Positions 1-9,426 of a DNA stretch of 64,000 nt are shown here, piece by piece. Below the pieces are notes generated by a model. It was not told the origin of the DNA and searched no databases. It saw nothing but the letters and a program-made list of their open reading frames with translations. Numbering within the stretch: the stretch's first letter is position 1; each line of letters opens with the position of its first letter. Source of the stretch: Asticcacaulis taihuensis. GTDB lineage: Bacteria; Pseudomonadota; Alphaproteobacteria; Caulobacterales; Caulobacteraceae. The translations under genes and the position numbers were made by a program. The stretch covers positions 124,001 to 188,000 of the forward strand of contig NZ_FMTS01000003.1 in the NCBI RefSeq assembly GCF_900100255.1, in the 5' to 3' direction.

Positions 1-63
1 CACAGAAGCGGCCGCCACCACGGTGCGCCGGCGGCATTTTTTCTGTACCACCAGTCGGGGGTC

Positions 64-1353
64 TTAATCGCCATGGGCGCTTTTCGCGGTTTTCGGCGGC
101 AGCAAAGGTTCGAGTGCCATCCACACGACATCCAGCGTGTCGGCTTGCCTGCGGCTGACTTCCAGGGCGCGTTTGTCGGTGGCCTTCACGACTTCGGGGT
201 GCTGGCGAAGCTGGCTCAGCAGGAAGCCCAGTTCGGCGGTGCCCTTGACGCGGAAACCGCCCTCGGCATCGAGCAGGTCGGCATAGATGCCTGCCCAGTT
301 GCTGATATCCGGTCCGGTAATGACGCATTTGCCGAGGCGCGCGGCTTCAAGCGGATTGTGCCCGCCGATGCTTTCGAGGAAGCTGCCGCCCATGAGGGTA
401 ATGCCGGCCACCGAAAAGAACAGGCCGAGTTCGCCGAGGGTATCGGCGAGATAGACGTGGGTCTGGCTGGTGATTGGCTCGCTCTTCGAGCGCTGTGCCA
501 CCTTCAGCCCCATGGCTTCGAGATCAAGCCGGATTTCGCCGGCGCGGATCGGGTGGCGCGGTGCCAGGATGAGCAGGTCGCCGCCCCAGAGCGCCGGTTC
601 CAGCGTCTTGGCGATCAGGCTGTCCTCGCCATAATGGGTGCTGGCGGCAAAATAGACGAATTGTTTGCCGATCTGCTTTTTCAGTTCGGTCAGCGCCTTG
701 GAATCGACGGGCGGCGCAGTGCCCAGTGTTTTCAGGTTGGCGCGCGGTCCCGGCGTAACCCCCATGGCTTTCAGACGGTCCTCGCTGGCCTTGTCCTGTG
801 CCATGATCAGGCTGTAGCCCGCCAGAAGCGAGCGCATGGCCCCCTTGAAGCGCTGCCAGCCTTTGTAGGTCTTTTCGGTGATGCGGGCGCTAAGAAGGAC
901 ATGGGGCGTACCGCGTCGGGTCAGTTCGCGCAACTGGGTGGGCCAGATATCGCTTTCGATAAAGACGGCGAGGTCGGGCCGCCAGTGGTCAAGGAAACCT
1001 GTGACCGCCTGTGGCGTATCGAGCGGCGCGTACTGGTGGATCACGCCCTCGGGCAAACGCTTGGCCAGGATATCCGCGGAGGTGGTTGTGGCCGAGGTGA
1101 TCAGGATGTTGAGGTCCGGCCGCTCGACCGACAGGGCCACGATCACCGGCAGGACCGACAGGCTTTCGCCGACACTGACGCCGTGGAACCAGACGAGTTG
1201 GCCTTCCGGGCGGGGATGATCGGTCTGGCCCAGCTTTTCGCGCCAGCGTGCGGCGTCTTCCTTGCCGCGCTGGACGCGCCTTTTCAGCAGGCCGGGAGCG
1301 ATGCCGTGCGCCGCGCCCATCAATCGTTGATAAATAGATAGCGAGAGGCTCAT
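64..1353 (-). CDS. waaA: 3-deoxy-D-manno-octulosonic acid (Kdo) transferase
   Basis: A GT30-family enzyme that adds Kdo from CMP-Kdo to lipid A precursor at the cytoplasmic face of the inner membrane. The 429-residue length is usual for the family. The N-terminal domain has the RxGKE element near residues 28-32 and HGVSVGE at 57-63, matching the family's HxxSVGE motif. The C-terminal half has the GGHNPLE segment of the nucleotide-sugar binding lobe. The start codon overlaps the stop of the upstream acyltransferase gene by four bases, so the two are translationally coupled in an envelope operon. Family assignment is firm. The number of Kdo residues added cannot be read from the sequence. Confidence 0.95.
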   Translation of the reverse strand: MSLSLSIYQRLMGAAHGIAPGLLKRRVQRGKEDAARWREKLGQTDHPRPEGQLVWFHGVSVGESLSVLPVIVALSVERPDLNILITSATTTSADILAKRLPEGVIHQYAPLDTPQAVTGFLDHWRPDLAVFIESDIWPTQLRELTRRGTPHVLLSARITEKTYKGWQRFKGAMRSLLAGYSLIMAQDKASEDRLKAMGVTPGPRANLKTLGTAPPVDSKALTELKKQIGKQFVYFAASTHYGEDSLIAKTLEPALWGGDLLILAPRHPIRAGEIRLDLEAMGLKVAQRSKSEPITSQTHVYLADTLGELGLFFSVAGITLMGGSFLESIGGHNPLEAARLGKCVITGPDISNWAGIYADLLDAEGGFRVKGTAELGFLLSQLRQHPEVVKATDKRALEVSRRQADTLDVVWMALEPLLPPKTAKSAHGD

Positions 1354-2078
1354 GATGCCCCCTGCGGCACAAGGCCCAGTATTTCATCGGCGCGATCGGT
1401 CACGCCGGTCAGGGCCTGTTCGGCCTGAAGGCGCAGCGCCTCCATCGCCGTTTCATCGGTATCGGCCGGAATGGCCGGAAGAACGCCCCAGACCATGGCG
1501 CCACGTGAGAAGGGCAGGGGAATGCGCATCCGGTCCCAGGTCTTGAATTCCATGTAGTTTTTTGTCGATTGCCCCAGCACAACAAGCGGGGCGCCGGACA
1601 TCTGCGACAGTTTGAGCGACCCTTCGGTCATGACCCGCGACGGGCCACGCGGGCCATCCGGCGTCATGGCGACGCAGCGACCGCCGGTGTCCCGGTCGCC
1701 ACGAATCCAGCGGATCAGTTCGCGGAAGGCCTGGGCGCCGCCCTTCTGCTTGGTCGGGTCGGACTTCTTGGCCGAGGAACCGCGGATGGAATGATAGCCG
1801 AAGCGGGTGTTGATTTTCATGCTGACCTCGCCGCTTTTCGACATCGAGGCGAGCACGCAGACCGGCTGACCGCGATCGCGTGGCCAGGAGGCGTGTCCCA
1901 GATGCAGGCGGCCATGCCAGAACATCAGCACGACCGGCCCTTTGCCATCCCATATGGCCTCAACCGGTGCCTGACCTTCTATGGTCCAGCGCGTTGTTTT
2001 GTAACAGAATTTCAGGTAGCCGACGAGTGTGCCGGCGATCAGATCCTGCATGAAGGGTGACTGGAGGATGTCCTTCAT
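1350..2078 (-). CDS. DUF374 lysophospholipid/lipid A acyltransferase family protein
   Basis: A 242-residue protein of the DUF374 family, related to the LpxL/LPLAT acyltransferases. It has an FWHGRLHL motif at 53-60, where an HxxxxD-like catalytic centre is expected, and the diagnostic TPDGPRGP at 139-146. The N-terminus is hydrophobic enough for membrane association. It sits between the MsbA-type exporter and the Kdo transferase with four-base overlaps on both sides, which points to a role in lipid A or outer-membrane lipid assembly. The acyl donor and acceptor are unknown. Confidence 0.85.
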   Translation of the reverse strand: MKDILQSPFMQDLIAGTLVGYLKFCYKTTRWTIEGQAPVEAIWDGKGPVVLMFWHGRLHLGHASWPRDRGQPVCVLASMSKSGEVSMKINTRFGYHSIRGSSAKKSDPTKQKGGAQAFRELIRWIRGDRDTGGRCVAMTPDGPRGPSRVMTEGSLKLSQMSGAPLVVLGQSTKNYMEFKTWDRMRIPLPFSRGAMVWGVLPAIPADTDETAMEALRLQAEQALTGVTDRADEILGLVPQGAS

Positions 2079-3901
2079 TGCGCGGCCTCCGTCACCGGCG
2101 CGCCGAACTGGGTGGCGGCCAGGCTGGCATAGAGGCCATTCGCCCTGATCAACTGGTCATGCGTGCCACGCTCGACGATTTTCCCCTGATCCAGCACCAG
2201 TATCTGGTCGGCATGGCGAATGGTGGAAAGCCGGTGCGCGATCATGAAGGTGGTGCGCCCTTTCATCAGGCGTTCCAGCGCTTCCTGAACCTTGATCTCA
2301 GACTGGGTATCAAGCGCCGAGGTCGCCTCATCGAGCAGCAGCAACGGCGCGTTCTTCAGGAAGGCGCGGGCGATGGCAATGCGTTGTTTTTGCCCGCCGG
2401 AAAGCCGCGAACCGGCTTCGCCGACGCGGGTGTCGTAGCCCTGCGGCAAGGCGGTGATGAAGTCATCGGCGGCGGCGTCCCTGGCCGCCTGCTCGATCTG
2501 CTCAGGCGTGGCGTTCGGGTTGCCATAGGCGATATTGGCGCGGATGGTGTCGTCGAACAGGAAGGGGTCTTGTGTCACGAGGGCGATGCGGCTGCGCAAA
2601 GACGTGATCGACAGGTCGCGGTGGCTGACCTCATCGAAGCGGATATCACCATTCGTTAAATCATAGAAGCGCGGCAGCAGATTAAGCAATGTTGATTTTC
2701 CCGAACCGGACGGTCCGACCAGGGCGATGCTTTCCCCCGCTTTTGCCGTGAAACTGACGTCGCGCAGAACGGCCGCCTCGGCATAGGCAAAGCCGGCGTG
2801 ATCGAAGGTGATGGCCTTGAAGTCACGGGACAGCGGTTTCGCATTGGCGGCATCGACAATTTCCGGTTCGATATCGAGCGCCGCGAAAAGCCTGCGGGCG
2901 GCGGTCAGACCTTGCGTGAAGGTGCCTTGCAGGCCGGCCAGTTGGCGCAGGGCCTGACTGGCCGTGCCGAGCGCGGCGACATAGGCGAAGAGGCCCGCCA
3001 CGGTCAGATGCCCGGCCTGGGCGCGCCAGCCGGCAAAGGCCAGCAGCCCGGCCAGCAGGAAGGCGGTCAGGACTTCGGTGGCCGGGGCCGCCATGGAGCG
3101 GGCATTGGCCCCCTTGATCAGGAAGCGTTGGCGACGGTTAATGACTTCGCCGACACGCGCCTCTTCGGCAGCTTCCTGGTTGGCGATCTTGACGATCTTG
3201 ACACCATCGAGGCTTTCCATGACAGCGGTGGAAAGCGACGAAGTCTCGGCCATGGCGCCCTGGGCGGCCTTGCGCGTGGCTTTAAGGTATTTGCCCATGA
3301 CCGCCCCAATCACCGGTCCAGCGAGCAAGACCACCAGGGTCATCGACCAGTCGGTCCAGAACATGAAGGCGAGGTTGCCGATGACCAGCAGCAGGGCCTG
3401 AATATACTGCACCAGCCCGGTCGAGGCGGCATCTCGCACCTGATCCGCATCGTAAAGAACCGACGATAAGTACTGGCCGGAATGAGCTTTTTGCAGATGG
3501 CCCAGATCGGCGCGAACCAGCCGCGAGAACAGTTGTTCCTGAATGCGCCCGACCAGTTGATTGCCAACGCGGTTCAGCGTCGTGGTCAGGCCGCGCTGGC
3601 CGGCGAAGCGGAGCAGGCCGAAGACGATGATCACGGCGGGCACCGAGATCAGCGGATGCGTCGTGATCCATGCCGGCAGGTGCGGCGTTATGCGATCGTC
3701 GGCGCTGTTGACGTGAAACAGAAGGTTGATGGCCGGATCAAGCCAGCCGACCACCACGGTCGTGGTCACCGCTACAAGCACAGCACAGGCGATAGCGAAT
3801 GACAGCAGGCCCTTTTGCGGCGCCAGGTATTGCGACCACACTCGGGCGACCAGCACGGAGGTGCGCATTTCAGTCGCGGCGGTGGTCGGCGTGGTGGTCA
3901 T
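2075..3901 (-). CDS. msbA: ABC transporter, MsbA-type lipid exporter (fused permease and ATPase)
   Basis: A 608-residue half-transporter. The membrane domain spans about residues 20-340. The ATPase domain has Walker A GPSGSGKST at 396-404, signature LSGGQ at 500-504 and Walker B LLLLDE at 520-525. Domain order and size match MsbA, the flippase that moves lipid A-core across the inner membrane. The downstream acyltransferase and Kdo transferase genes overlap it in series, which favours the lipid A role over drug export. Being first in the operon, it should have its promoter in the 190 bp upstream, which also holds a palindromic repeat. A general multidrug half-transporter is the alternative. 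Confidence 0.88.
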   Translation of the reverse strand: MTTTPTTAATEMRTSVLVARVWSQYLAPQKGLLSFAIACAVLVAVTTTVVVGWLDPAINLLFHVNSADDRITPHLPAWITTHPLISVPAVIIVFGLLRFAGQRGLTTTLNRVGNQLVGRIQEQLFSRLVRADLGHLQKAHSGQYLSSVLYDADQVRDAASTGLVQYIQALLLVIGNLAFMFWTDWSMTLVVLLAGPVIGAVMGKYLKATRKAAQGAMAETSSLSTAVMESLDGVKIVKIANQEAAEEARVGEVINRRQRFLIKGANARSMAAPATEVLTAFLLAGLLAFAGWRAQAGHLTVAGLFAYVAALGTASQALRQLAGLQGTFTQGLTAARRLFAALDIEPEIVDAANAKPLSRDFKAITFDHAGFAYAEAAVLRDVSFTAKAGESIALVGPSGSGKSTLLNLLPRFYDLTNGDIRFDEVSHRDLSITSLRSRIALVTQDPFLFDDTIRANIAYGNPNATPEQIEQAARDAAADDFITALPQGYDTRVGEAGSRLSGGQKQRIAIARAFLKNAPLLLLDEATSALDTQSEIKVQEALERLMKGRTTFMIAHRLSTIRHADQILVLDQGKIVERGTHDQLIRANGLYASLAATQFGAPVTEAAQ

Positions 3902-4004
3902 GCTAGGTCTGGAAAAAGCTTCTTGAGCGATTATATAGGCTTATGCGTGATTTCTTCAAACCTGTCGCCTGTTTATGTGTTAATGAACAGCCGAATCCAT
4001 CCCT

Positions 4005-4077
4005 CCAAAAGCGTTCTGCGCTTTTGGCAAGGGCAAGCGCCCGCCGCGCACGTTTGCGCGTAGCCGTGCGGCGCTTG
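4005..4077. repeat. Palindromic intergenic repeat upstream of the phosphatase gene
   Basis: A perfect 9-bp inverted repeat with a 5-base loop (CCAAAAGCG / CGCTTTTGG, 4005-4027) is followed by a second, imperfect GC-rich palindrome with AAGCGCC/GGCGCTT ends at about 4035-4077. It lies between the divergent exporter and phosphatase genes. It resembles dispersed REP-like elements of alphaproteobacteria and has no coding potential. Confidence 0.55.
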
Positions 4078-4094
4078 AGCACCTACGAGAAAAA

Positions 4095-4784
4095 ATGAAG
4101 CTGCTCCCTAAAAAATCACACGTTAAGCCGTTTCCGACGGATACCAAATGGGGGCTGTTCACCACCTATCTGCACTATCTGTGGGCTGATCATGCCTATT
4201 TGCGAATCGGCTTCACCAATGCCCACTGGATCGGGCCGGACATGGTGCGCACCAATCAGCCATGGCCGTTTCAACTGGCCTGGTGGAAGAAACAGGGCGT
4301 AAAGACGGTCATCAACCTGCGCGGCGGCAAGGGATCGTTCTACTATCTCGAAAAACACGCCTGTGAAAAACTGGGGCTCACACTGGAGGATTTCGGCCTG
4401 ACCTCGCGCAGCCTGCCCACCGCCGCCGAGTTCCGCGAAGCAAAGACATTGTTCGACCGCATTGAATATCCAGCCCTGCTGCATTGCAAGTCGGGCGCCG
4501 ACCGCGCCGGCATGATGAGCGTGCTCTACCGGCATTTCCATCTGGGCCATTCGATCCGCGATTCGGCGCGCGAACTGGGCCTGCGCACCCTGCATATGAA
4601 GGCCGGCCATACCGGCGTGCTCGATTATGTGTTCGAGGTTTACCTTCGCGATATAGAGCCTAAAGGAATCAGTTTCTGGGACTGGACGCAGGGGCCGGAT
4701 TACGATCCAGACAAGCTGAAAGCGACTTTCAAGGCCAGTTGGTGGGGCACCCTGCTGACCGATAAGCTATTGAAACGGGAATAG
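4095..4784 (+). CDS. Cysteine-based protein tyrosine/dual-specificity phosphatase family protein
   Basis: A 229-residue cytoplasmic protein with the P-loop HCKSGADR at 130-137, matching HCxxGxxR. Cys131 would be the nucleophile and Arg137 the phosphate binder. An N-terminal segment with INLRGG near 73-78 is typical of bacterial dual-specificity-like phosphatases. No signal peptide or membrane segment is visible. The gene stands alone, divergent from the lipid exporter operon. The substrate could be a phosphoprotein, a phosphoinositide or another small phosphate ester, and the sequence does not decide. Confidence 0.82.
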   Translation: MKLLPKKSHVKPFPTDTKWGLFTTYLHYLWADHAYLRIGFTNAHWIGPDMVRTNQPWPFQLAWWKKQGVKTVINLRGGKGSFYYLEKHACEKLGLTLEDFGLTSRSLPTAAEFREAKTLFDRIEYPALLHCKSGADRAGMMSVLYRHFHLGHSIRDSARELGLRTLHMKAGHTGVLDYVFEVYLRDIEPKGISFWDWTQGPDYDPDKLKATFKASWWGTLLTDKLLKRE

Positions 4785-4813
4785 AAAAAGCCGCCGAATG
4801 ATCCGGCGGCCTT
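4785..4813. terminator. Bidirectional intrinsic terminator
   Basis: A GCCGCC/GGCGGC stem has five A residues on its left side and CTTT on its right. The stronger U-tract reads on the minus strand, so it mainly serves the DUF4170 gene. It also lies directly after the phosphatase stop codon. Confidence 0.75.
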
Positions 4814-4821
4814 TGGTATAT

Positions 4822-5058
4822 TTAATGGCTGTGATCGTCGGTCGACGGATCGATCAGCTTGTGGGCATGGATGACGAAATAGCGCATCAGGGCGTTGTCA
4901 ACGGTTGATTGTGCCTTGGAACGCCAGGCGAGGACCGCTTCGGCATTGTTCGGATAGGCGCCGACGAACTCGATCTTCTTCAGATCCTTGAAGGTGGTGC
5001 CGTCAAGGCTCGAAAGTTCGCCGCCGATGACGAGATGGAGGAGTTGCTTATCGCTCAT
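4822..5058 (-). CDS. DUF4170 domain-containing small protein
   Basis: A 78-residue soluble protein matching the short DUF4170 family of alphaproteobacteria. It contains LHLVIGGEL near residue 8 and a central VGAYPNNAEA segment. There is no signal peptide. It lies 19 bp downstream of the CysQ/IMPase-type gene and ends at an intrinsic terminator, so it is the last gene of the pmbA-cysQ-DUF4170 unit. No function is established for the family. Confidence 0.75.
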   Translation of the reverse strand: MSDKQLLHLVIGGELSSLDGTTFKDLKKIEFVGAYPNNAEAVLAWRSKAQSTVDNALMRYFVIHAHKLIDPSTDDHSH

Positions 5059-5077
5059 TGTCTCTTACTCTTTGATA

Positions 5078-5872
5078 TTAAAGGTGCTCCAGGTGGGCGC
5101 AGCGCCGGATGATTTCATCGAAAAGCGGCGCGCCCGCGCAGATCAGGCTGGGTTTGAGGCTGTCTATAGCATTGAATCCATAAGGATTTCCTAAATGGTC
5201 CGAAACCACCGCGCCGGCTTCCTGGGCGATCAGGGTGGCGGCGGCCACGTCCCAGTCGCGCTTCGGCGTCAGGGCCAGGGTGAAATCGGCCTTTCCGGCC
5301 GCGACGCTGACCATGCGATAGGCCACGGACGGGCGTGAATGGACACTGAGACGCGGCCAGGGCAGGGGCCAGATGTCCCTGCCAAACAGGCGGGCATCGC
5401 CCAGAACCTCGGCGTCTTCCAGGGTGTCGCGCTGGCTGGCCCGAATAAGTTCGCCGTTCAGCCAGGCGCCTTCACCAAAGGCAGCCGCGTACATTTCATT
5501 TGAGTCGGGCGCATAGACGGCGGCAGCGACCGGTTGGTTGGCCTCGATGACGGCAAGCGCGATCGTCCAGTAGGGGCTGCCCTTGGAGAGGCCCATCGTG
5601 CCGTCGATCGGATCGAGCACGAAGGTGCGCAAACTGGTCAGGCGTTCAGCATTGTCAGCTTCTTCCTCGCTCTGCCAGCCGTAGTCGGGGCGGGCGGCGA
5701 GCAGGGCCTCCTTCAGCCACAGATTGACCTCGGTATCGGCATTGGTGACGATGGAGCCGTCGGACTTGTAGCTGGTCTTCAGGCCGTTTGTCTTGAGATG
5801 CTGGGCGAGCGCGCCGGCGCGACGAACCTTGTCGATGATCAGTTCAAGGTCTGTCGCGTGGTCATCGCGCAT
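5078..5872 (-). CDS. Inositol monophosphatase family protein, CysQ-like 3'(2'),5'-bisphosphate nucleotidase
   Basis: A 264-residue Mg-dependent phosphatase. DPIDGT at 87-92 and the acidic cluster SEEEAD at 68-73 form the metal site, and WDVAAA near 204 carries the third conserved Asp. Members hydrolyse either 3'-phosphoadenosine 5'-phosphate or inositol monophosphate. The CysQ reading is favoured by length and genome habit but is not proved. The start codon shares its A with the TAA stop of the preceding pmbA gene (TAATG), so translation is coupled. Confidence 0.8.
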   Translation of the reverse strand: MRDDHATDLELIIDKVRRAGALAQHLKTNGLKTSYKSDGSIVTNADTEVNLWLKEALLAARPDYGWQSEEEADNAERLTSLRTFVLDPIDGTMGLSKGSPYWTIALAVIEANQPVAAAVYAPDSNEMYAAAFGEGAWLNGELIRASQRDTLEDAEVLGDARLFGRDIWPLPWPRLSVHSRPSVAYRMVSVAAGKADFTLALTPKRDWDVAAATLIAQEAGAVVSDHLGNPYGFNAIDSLKPSLICAGAPLFDEIIRRCAHLEHL

Positions 5873-7251
5873 TATTTGCCCCCGACGCTCAAAGACTCGA
5901 CGAGCAAGCTCGGTGTATCGAGCGTGCCCTTGATTTCCAGGTCACTGGCGGGGACGAGGCGGCTGTAGATATCGATCAGATTGCCGGCCACGGTGATTTC
6001 ATTGACCGGATAGGCGATGACGCCGTTCTCGAACCAGAAGCCGGAGGCGCCTGCCGACCAGTCGCCGGTGTCGTTATTGACGCTGGGGCCGAACATCGAG
6101 GTGACGATCACGCCTTTTCCGGCCGAGGCCATCAAGCTTTCAATCGTTTCCGTGCCGGCGCTGAGCGTGACATTATGCGTCGAAACGCCTGGCGCATTGG
6201 CCAGGCTGCGCGAGGCATGGCCTGTGGTGGTCATGCCGAGTTGTTTCGCCGCCGAACTGTTCAGCAACCAGCCGTTTAAAACACCATCCTTGATGATGGC
6301 GCGTTCGCTGACGGCCACGCCTTCGTCATCGCACAGGCAGGAGCCCAGGCCGCGTACGCGCAAGGGATTGTCGATGATCTGCACGGACGAATCGAACAGT
6401 TGCTGGCCCAGCCTGTCCTTCAGGAAGCTGGACCCGCGCGCAATCATGGTGCCGGAAATGGCGCCGATGAATTGACTGATCAAAGACTTGGCGATGCGCT
6501 TGTCGAAAATAACCGAGGCTTTTTGCGTCTCGATCTTGCGCGCGCCAAGCGCCGCAAGTGCGCGTTCGGCGGCGATACGGCCGGTCTCGGTCACATCGGG
6601 CAGGTCGGAAGCGAAGCGTACGCTGCGGCCTTCGCCGTCGCGCTCCATATTGCCGTCGGCGTCGGTGGCGATATAGCGGCCCGACTGGAAGAACAGACTG
6701 GTCTGGTGGTGGCCACGGAAGCCACCGGACGTCAGCATTGACCACTGGTTCTGGACATAGCCGGTGCTGGCGGCATCGCTTTGAAGGGCGTCATTACCGA
6801 GCGACAAGCCGGCGGTTTCAATATCGAGCGCACGCTGTTGCAGGCTTTCGGCGCTGAGATGTGTGTCGTCGAAAAGCTGGAGATCGACGGGCGCGTCCTT
6901 ATACAGTCGGCTGGGGTCGGCCAGGCCGGCATAGGCGTCATCCGGCGCCAGACGGGCCATGGCGACGGCGCGCTCGACCAGTCGATCCAGCGTGCTTTGC
7001 GAAAACTCGGAAACCGAAACCACGGCCTGTTTCTGGCCGACGAAAACGCGCAGGCCGAGATCGCTGTTTTCGTCGCGCTCGACGGTTTCGACCGCGCCCT
7101 TGCGGACGCCGACCGACAGGGAGCGGCTTTCAGCGAAGACGGCCTCGCAGGCATCGGCACCGGCCTTGCGGGCGGCCGTCAACAGGTTTTCGAGGCGCTC
7201 GAACCGGGTGTCTGCCGAAGCGTTCAGAGTGTCGTTTCGCGTTTGCAACAT
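5872..7251 (-). CDS. pmbA: PmbA/TldE-type TldD family protein
   Basis: A 459-residue protein of the TldD/PmbA (U62) family. It matches the PmbA/TldE subunit, which pairs with TldD to process peptides such as microcin precursors. Features include an N-terminal domain with the SVGVRKG-type segment and the C-terminal half with GMTTTGHASRS and the NDTGDWSAGASGFW region. The PmbA subunit normally lacks the HExxxH zinc site, and none is seen here. The start was set at the ATG at 7251; a further 46 in-frame upstream codons do not resemble the family. It heads an operon with the CysQ-like gene. Confidence 0.88.
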   Translation of the reverse strand: MLQTRNDTLNASADTRFERLENLLTAARKAGADACEAVFAESRSLSVGVRKGAVETVERDENSDLGLRVFVGQKQAVVSVSEFSQSTLDRLVERAVAMARLAPDDAYAGLADPSRLYKDAPVDLQLFDDTHLSAESLQQRALDIETAGLSLGNDALQSDAASTGYVQNQWSMLTSGGFRGHHQTSLFFQSGRYIATDADGNMERDGEGRSVRFASDLPDVTETGRIAAERALAALGARKIETQKASVIFDKRIAKSLISQFIGAISGTMIARGSSFLKDRLGQQLFDSSVQIIDNPLRVRGLGSCLCDDEGVAVSERAIIKDGVLNGWLLNSSAAKQLGMTTTGHASRSLANAPGVSTHNVTLSAGTETIESLMASAGKGVIVTSMFGPSVNNDTGDWSAGASGFWFENGVIAYPVNEITVAGNLIDIYSRLVPASDLEIKGTLDTPSLLVESLSVGGK

Positions 7252-7485
7252 GAAAATTCTATAGGCCCGGCGAGGATGTGAAAGCAAGTCTCGTTTGTGA
7301 CAATTTAAAATGCATGTTTGAAAAATCTGACGCCCGTATGCGCCGACTAAAAATCCACTTTCCGCGACAAAAGACGCATTGAGCAGCATTAAATTACCGC
7401 AGATTAGCGTTTTTTTTAGGTGTGACTTTTATGAATGTTGCGGTCAGGCCGCGCCTGATGCGTTTAAAACAGGGTTGGGCCGGTA

Positions 7486-9426
7486 ATGTTGCGTTGGATA
7501 AAGTCGATCTTTGCCACCTTGCTGAATAACCGGTCAACACAGGCCAGCGCGGAAGACAGCGTGAGCGAAGCTGAGGAAGTATCGGCCATGAAGCCGATCG
7601 TATCCAGCTTCTGCCTCGTTAATGGCGGCTATTATATTATGGTCACGCTCAATCGCTTCTGGACCGAAAGCGGCCCGGGACTGGTTGTGATGGCCAGCCT
7701 GTCGGCCCTCACCATGCTGGCTGGATTCTATTTCTATTTCTTCTGGCTGAAAAGCGCCCGGCGCGTCTACCAGTTGAACATCGCCAGCCTGACGATCAAT
7801 TTTCTGCTCTATCTCAATCCGGTCGTTTTCCAGAGTTTGCATTTCGACAGCGACCGCCTGGTCTATTTCGTCTTTCTGGCGCTGGTTTTCGCCACCACAG
7901 GGGTGAGCCTGCGGGTGGTTATCCCTAGTGTTTCGCTGTGCATTTTCACGGTCGCCTGGTTGAAGCACCAGCACCACACCCCGATGAATGCCGATAATGT
8001 CGGGCTGGTGGCGCTTATACTGCCCCTGACAGCCTTCCTGACCTATATCGTCCGCCAAACCCTGTTGCGCGCCGTTAAGGCACGCGTGATTGCCGAAAGC
8101 CTGCGCATGGAAGCGCAATCCATGGCCGACAGCGACGTGCTGACCGGCCTGCCTAATCGGCGCAGTTTTTTCCAGGTTATGGACGCGGTCCTGGCAGGCG
8201 TCAGCGTCGGACAGAAGCCGTTTCATCTGGCCCTGATCGACCTCGACGGCTTCAAGCCGATCAATGATATCTACGGCCACAGCGTTGGCGATGCCCTGCT
8301 GATCGAGGTTGGCAACCGGCTGCGCCAGGTCTGCGGCGAGCGGGCCTTTGCGGCGCGGATGGGTGGCGATGAATTTGCCATTGTCCTCTACGGCGATACG
8401 GCGCCTGCCGAACTGGACGCTTTCGGAACGCAGCTTTGCGATGCCCTGCGCGATACCTATTTCCTCGGCAGCGTGACCGCCCATATTTCCGGCAGTGTCG
8501 GCTTTGTGCGCTGTGCCTCGGGTCAGTTTACGCCGTCGCAACTGCTGGAGCGTGCCGATTACGCCCTCTATTTTGCCAAGCAGAACGTGCGGGGCGCGCC
8601 GGTGGTCTTCACCGAGAAGCACGAAACCGAGATGCGCGATTTCAGCCAGGTAGACCAGGCCCTGCGCACCAGCGATCTCGACGCCGAACTGTCGATCATG
8701 TTCCAGCCTCAGGTCGATGTCATCGAAAACCGCACCATCAGTTTCGAGGCTCTGGCGCGCTGGAACAGCCGCAAACTCGGCAGTGTGCGTCCGGATATCT
8801 TCATCAAGGCGGCGGAGCGCTCCGGCCTGATCACCCAGATTACCCTGATTTTGCTGGAAAAGGCCCTGAAGCAGGTACGCGAGTGGCCGGCGCAGACCAG
8901 GGTGTCTTTCAACCTGTCGGCCCGCGACCTGCGCTCAGGCATTTCGATCACCAATATCTGCAATGCTGTGCGTGACTCAAGGATAGATCCGCGCCGGATC
9001 GAGTTCGAAATCACGGAAACCGCCATGCTGACCGATTTCGAGCAGGCCTGCGAGGCGCTGGTCCGTCTGAAGGCCATGGGCTGCCGCATTGCTATCGATG
9101 ATTTCGGCTCAGGCTATTCCAGTTTCAGCTATATCCACCGCCTGCCGGTCGATAAAATCAAGATTGACCGCAGCTTCGTTGTGCAGCTTCTCCAGCACAG
9201 TTCGGCGCTGAAAATCATCAAGACAATCATCGACCTGTGCCGCAACCTGAACCTGGACTGCGTCATCGAGGGTGTCGAAACCCAGACCGAAATGAACAAG
9301 CTGGCCCAGATTCGCGCCCGCTATATCCAGGGGTATCTGTTCTCAAAGCCTATGCTGGCCGAAGAGGTGTTACCCTGGCTGCATGACGAGGCGGCGCGCG
9401 GCCAAACCGCCCTCAGGGCCGTCTGA
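7486..9426 (+). CDS. Membrane-bound GGDEF-EAL protein (cyclic di-GMP turnover)
   Basis: A 646-residue inner-membrane signalling protein. About five hydrophobic segments lie between residues 38 and 190, with no recognised sensory domain. A GGDEF domain follows with an intact GGDEF motif at 293-297, then an EAL domain with EAL at 421-423, the loop-6 DFGSGYSS motif and EGVET. Both catalytic signatures look intact, so it could make and degrade cyclic di-GMP. The product-inhibition RxxD site is absent upstream of GGDEF, where an Ala replaces the Asp. It is a single-gene unit convergent with ubiD and ending one base before it. Confidence 0.93.
   Translation: MLRWIKSIFATLLNNRSTQASAEDSVSEAEEVSAMKPIVSSFCLVNGGYYIMVTLNRFWTESGPGLVVMASLSALTMLAGFYFYFFWLKSARRVYQLNIASLTINFLLYLNPVVFQSLHFDSDRLVYFVFLALVFATTGVSLRVVIPSVSLCIFTVAWLKHQHHTPMNADNVGLVALILPLTAFLTYIVRQTLLRAVKARVIAESLRMEAQSMADSDVLTGLPNRRSFFQVMDAVLAGVSVGQKPFHLALIDLDGFKPINDIYGHSVGDALLIEVGNRLRQVCGERAFAARMGGDEFAIVLYGDTAPAELDAFGTQLCDALRDTYFLGSVTAHISGSVGFVRCASGQFTPSQLLERADYALYFAKQNVRGAPVVFTEKHETEMRDFSQVDQALRTSDLDAELSIMFQPQVDVIENRTISFEALARWNSRKLGSVRPDIFIKAAERSGLITQITLILLEKALKQVREWPAQTRVSFNLSARDLRSGISITNICNAVRDSRIDPRRIEFEITETAMLTDFEQACEALVRLKAMGCRIAIDDFGSGYSSFSYIHRLPVDKIKIDRSFVVQLLQHSSALKIIKTIIDLCRNLNLDCVIEGVETQTEMNKLAQIRARYIQGYLFSKPMLAEEVLPWLHDEAARGQTALRAV

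Noticed and set aside
1-63. Start of another minus-strand gene downstream of the Kdo transferase gene
   Set aside because: About 12 codons after an ATG are visible, too few to identify or support a gene. LpxK often follows in this order but cannot be seen here.
73-1341. Long plus-strand frame opposite the Kdo transferase gene
   Set aside because: The minus frame has clear GT30 motifs and operon overlaps. The plus frame has no family features and is typical of GC-rich antisense shadows.
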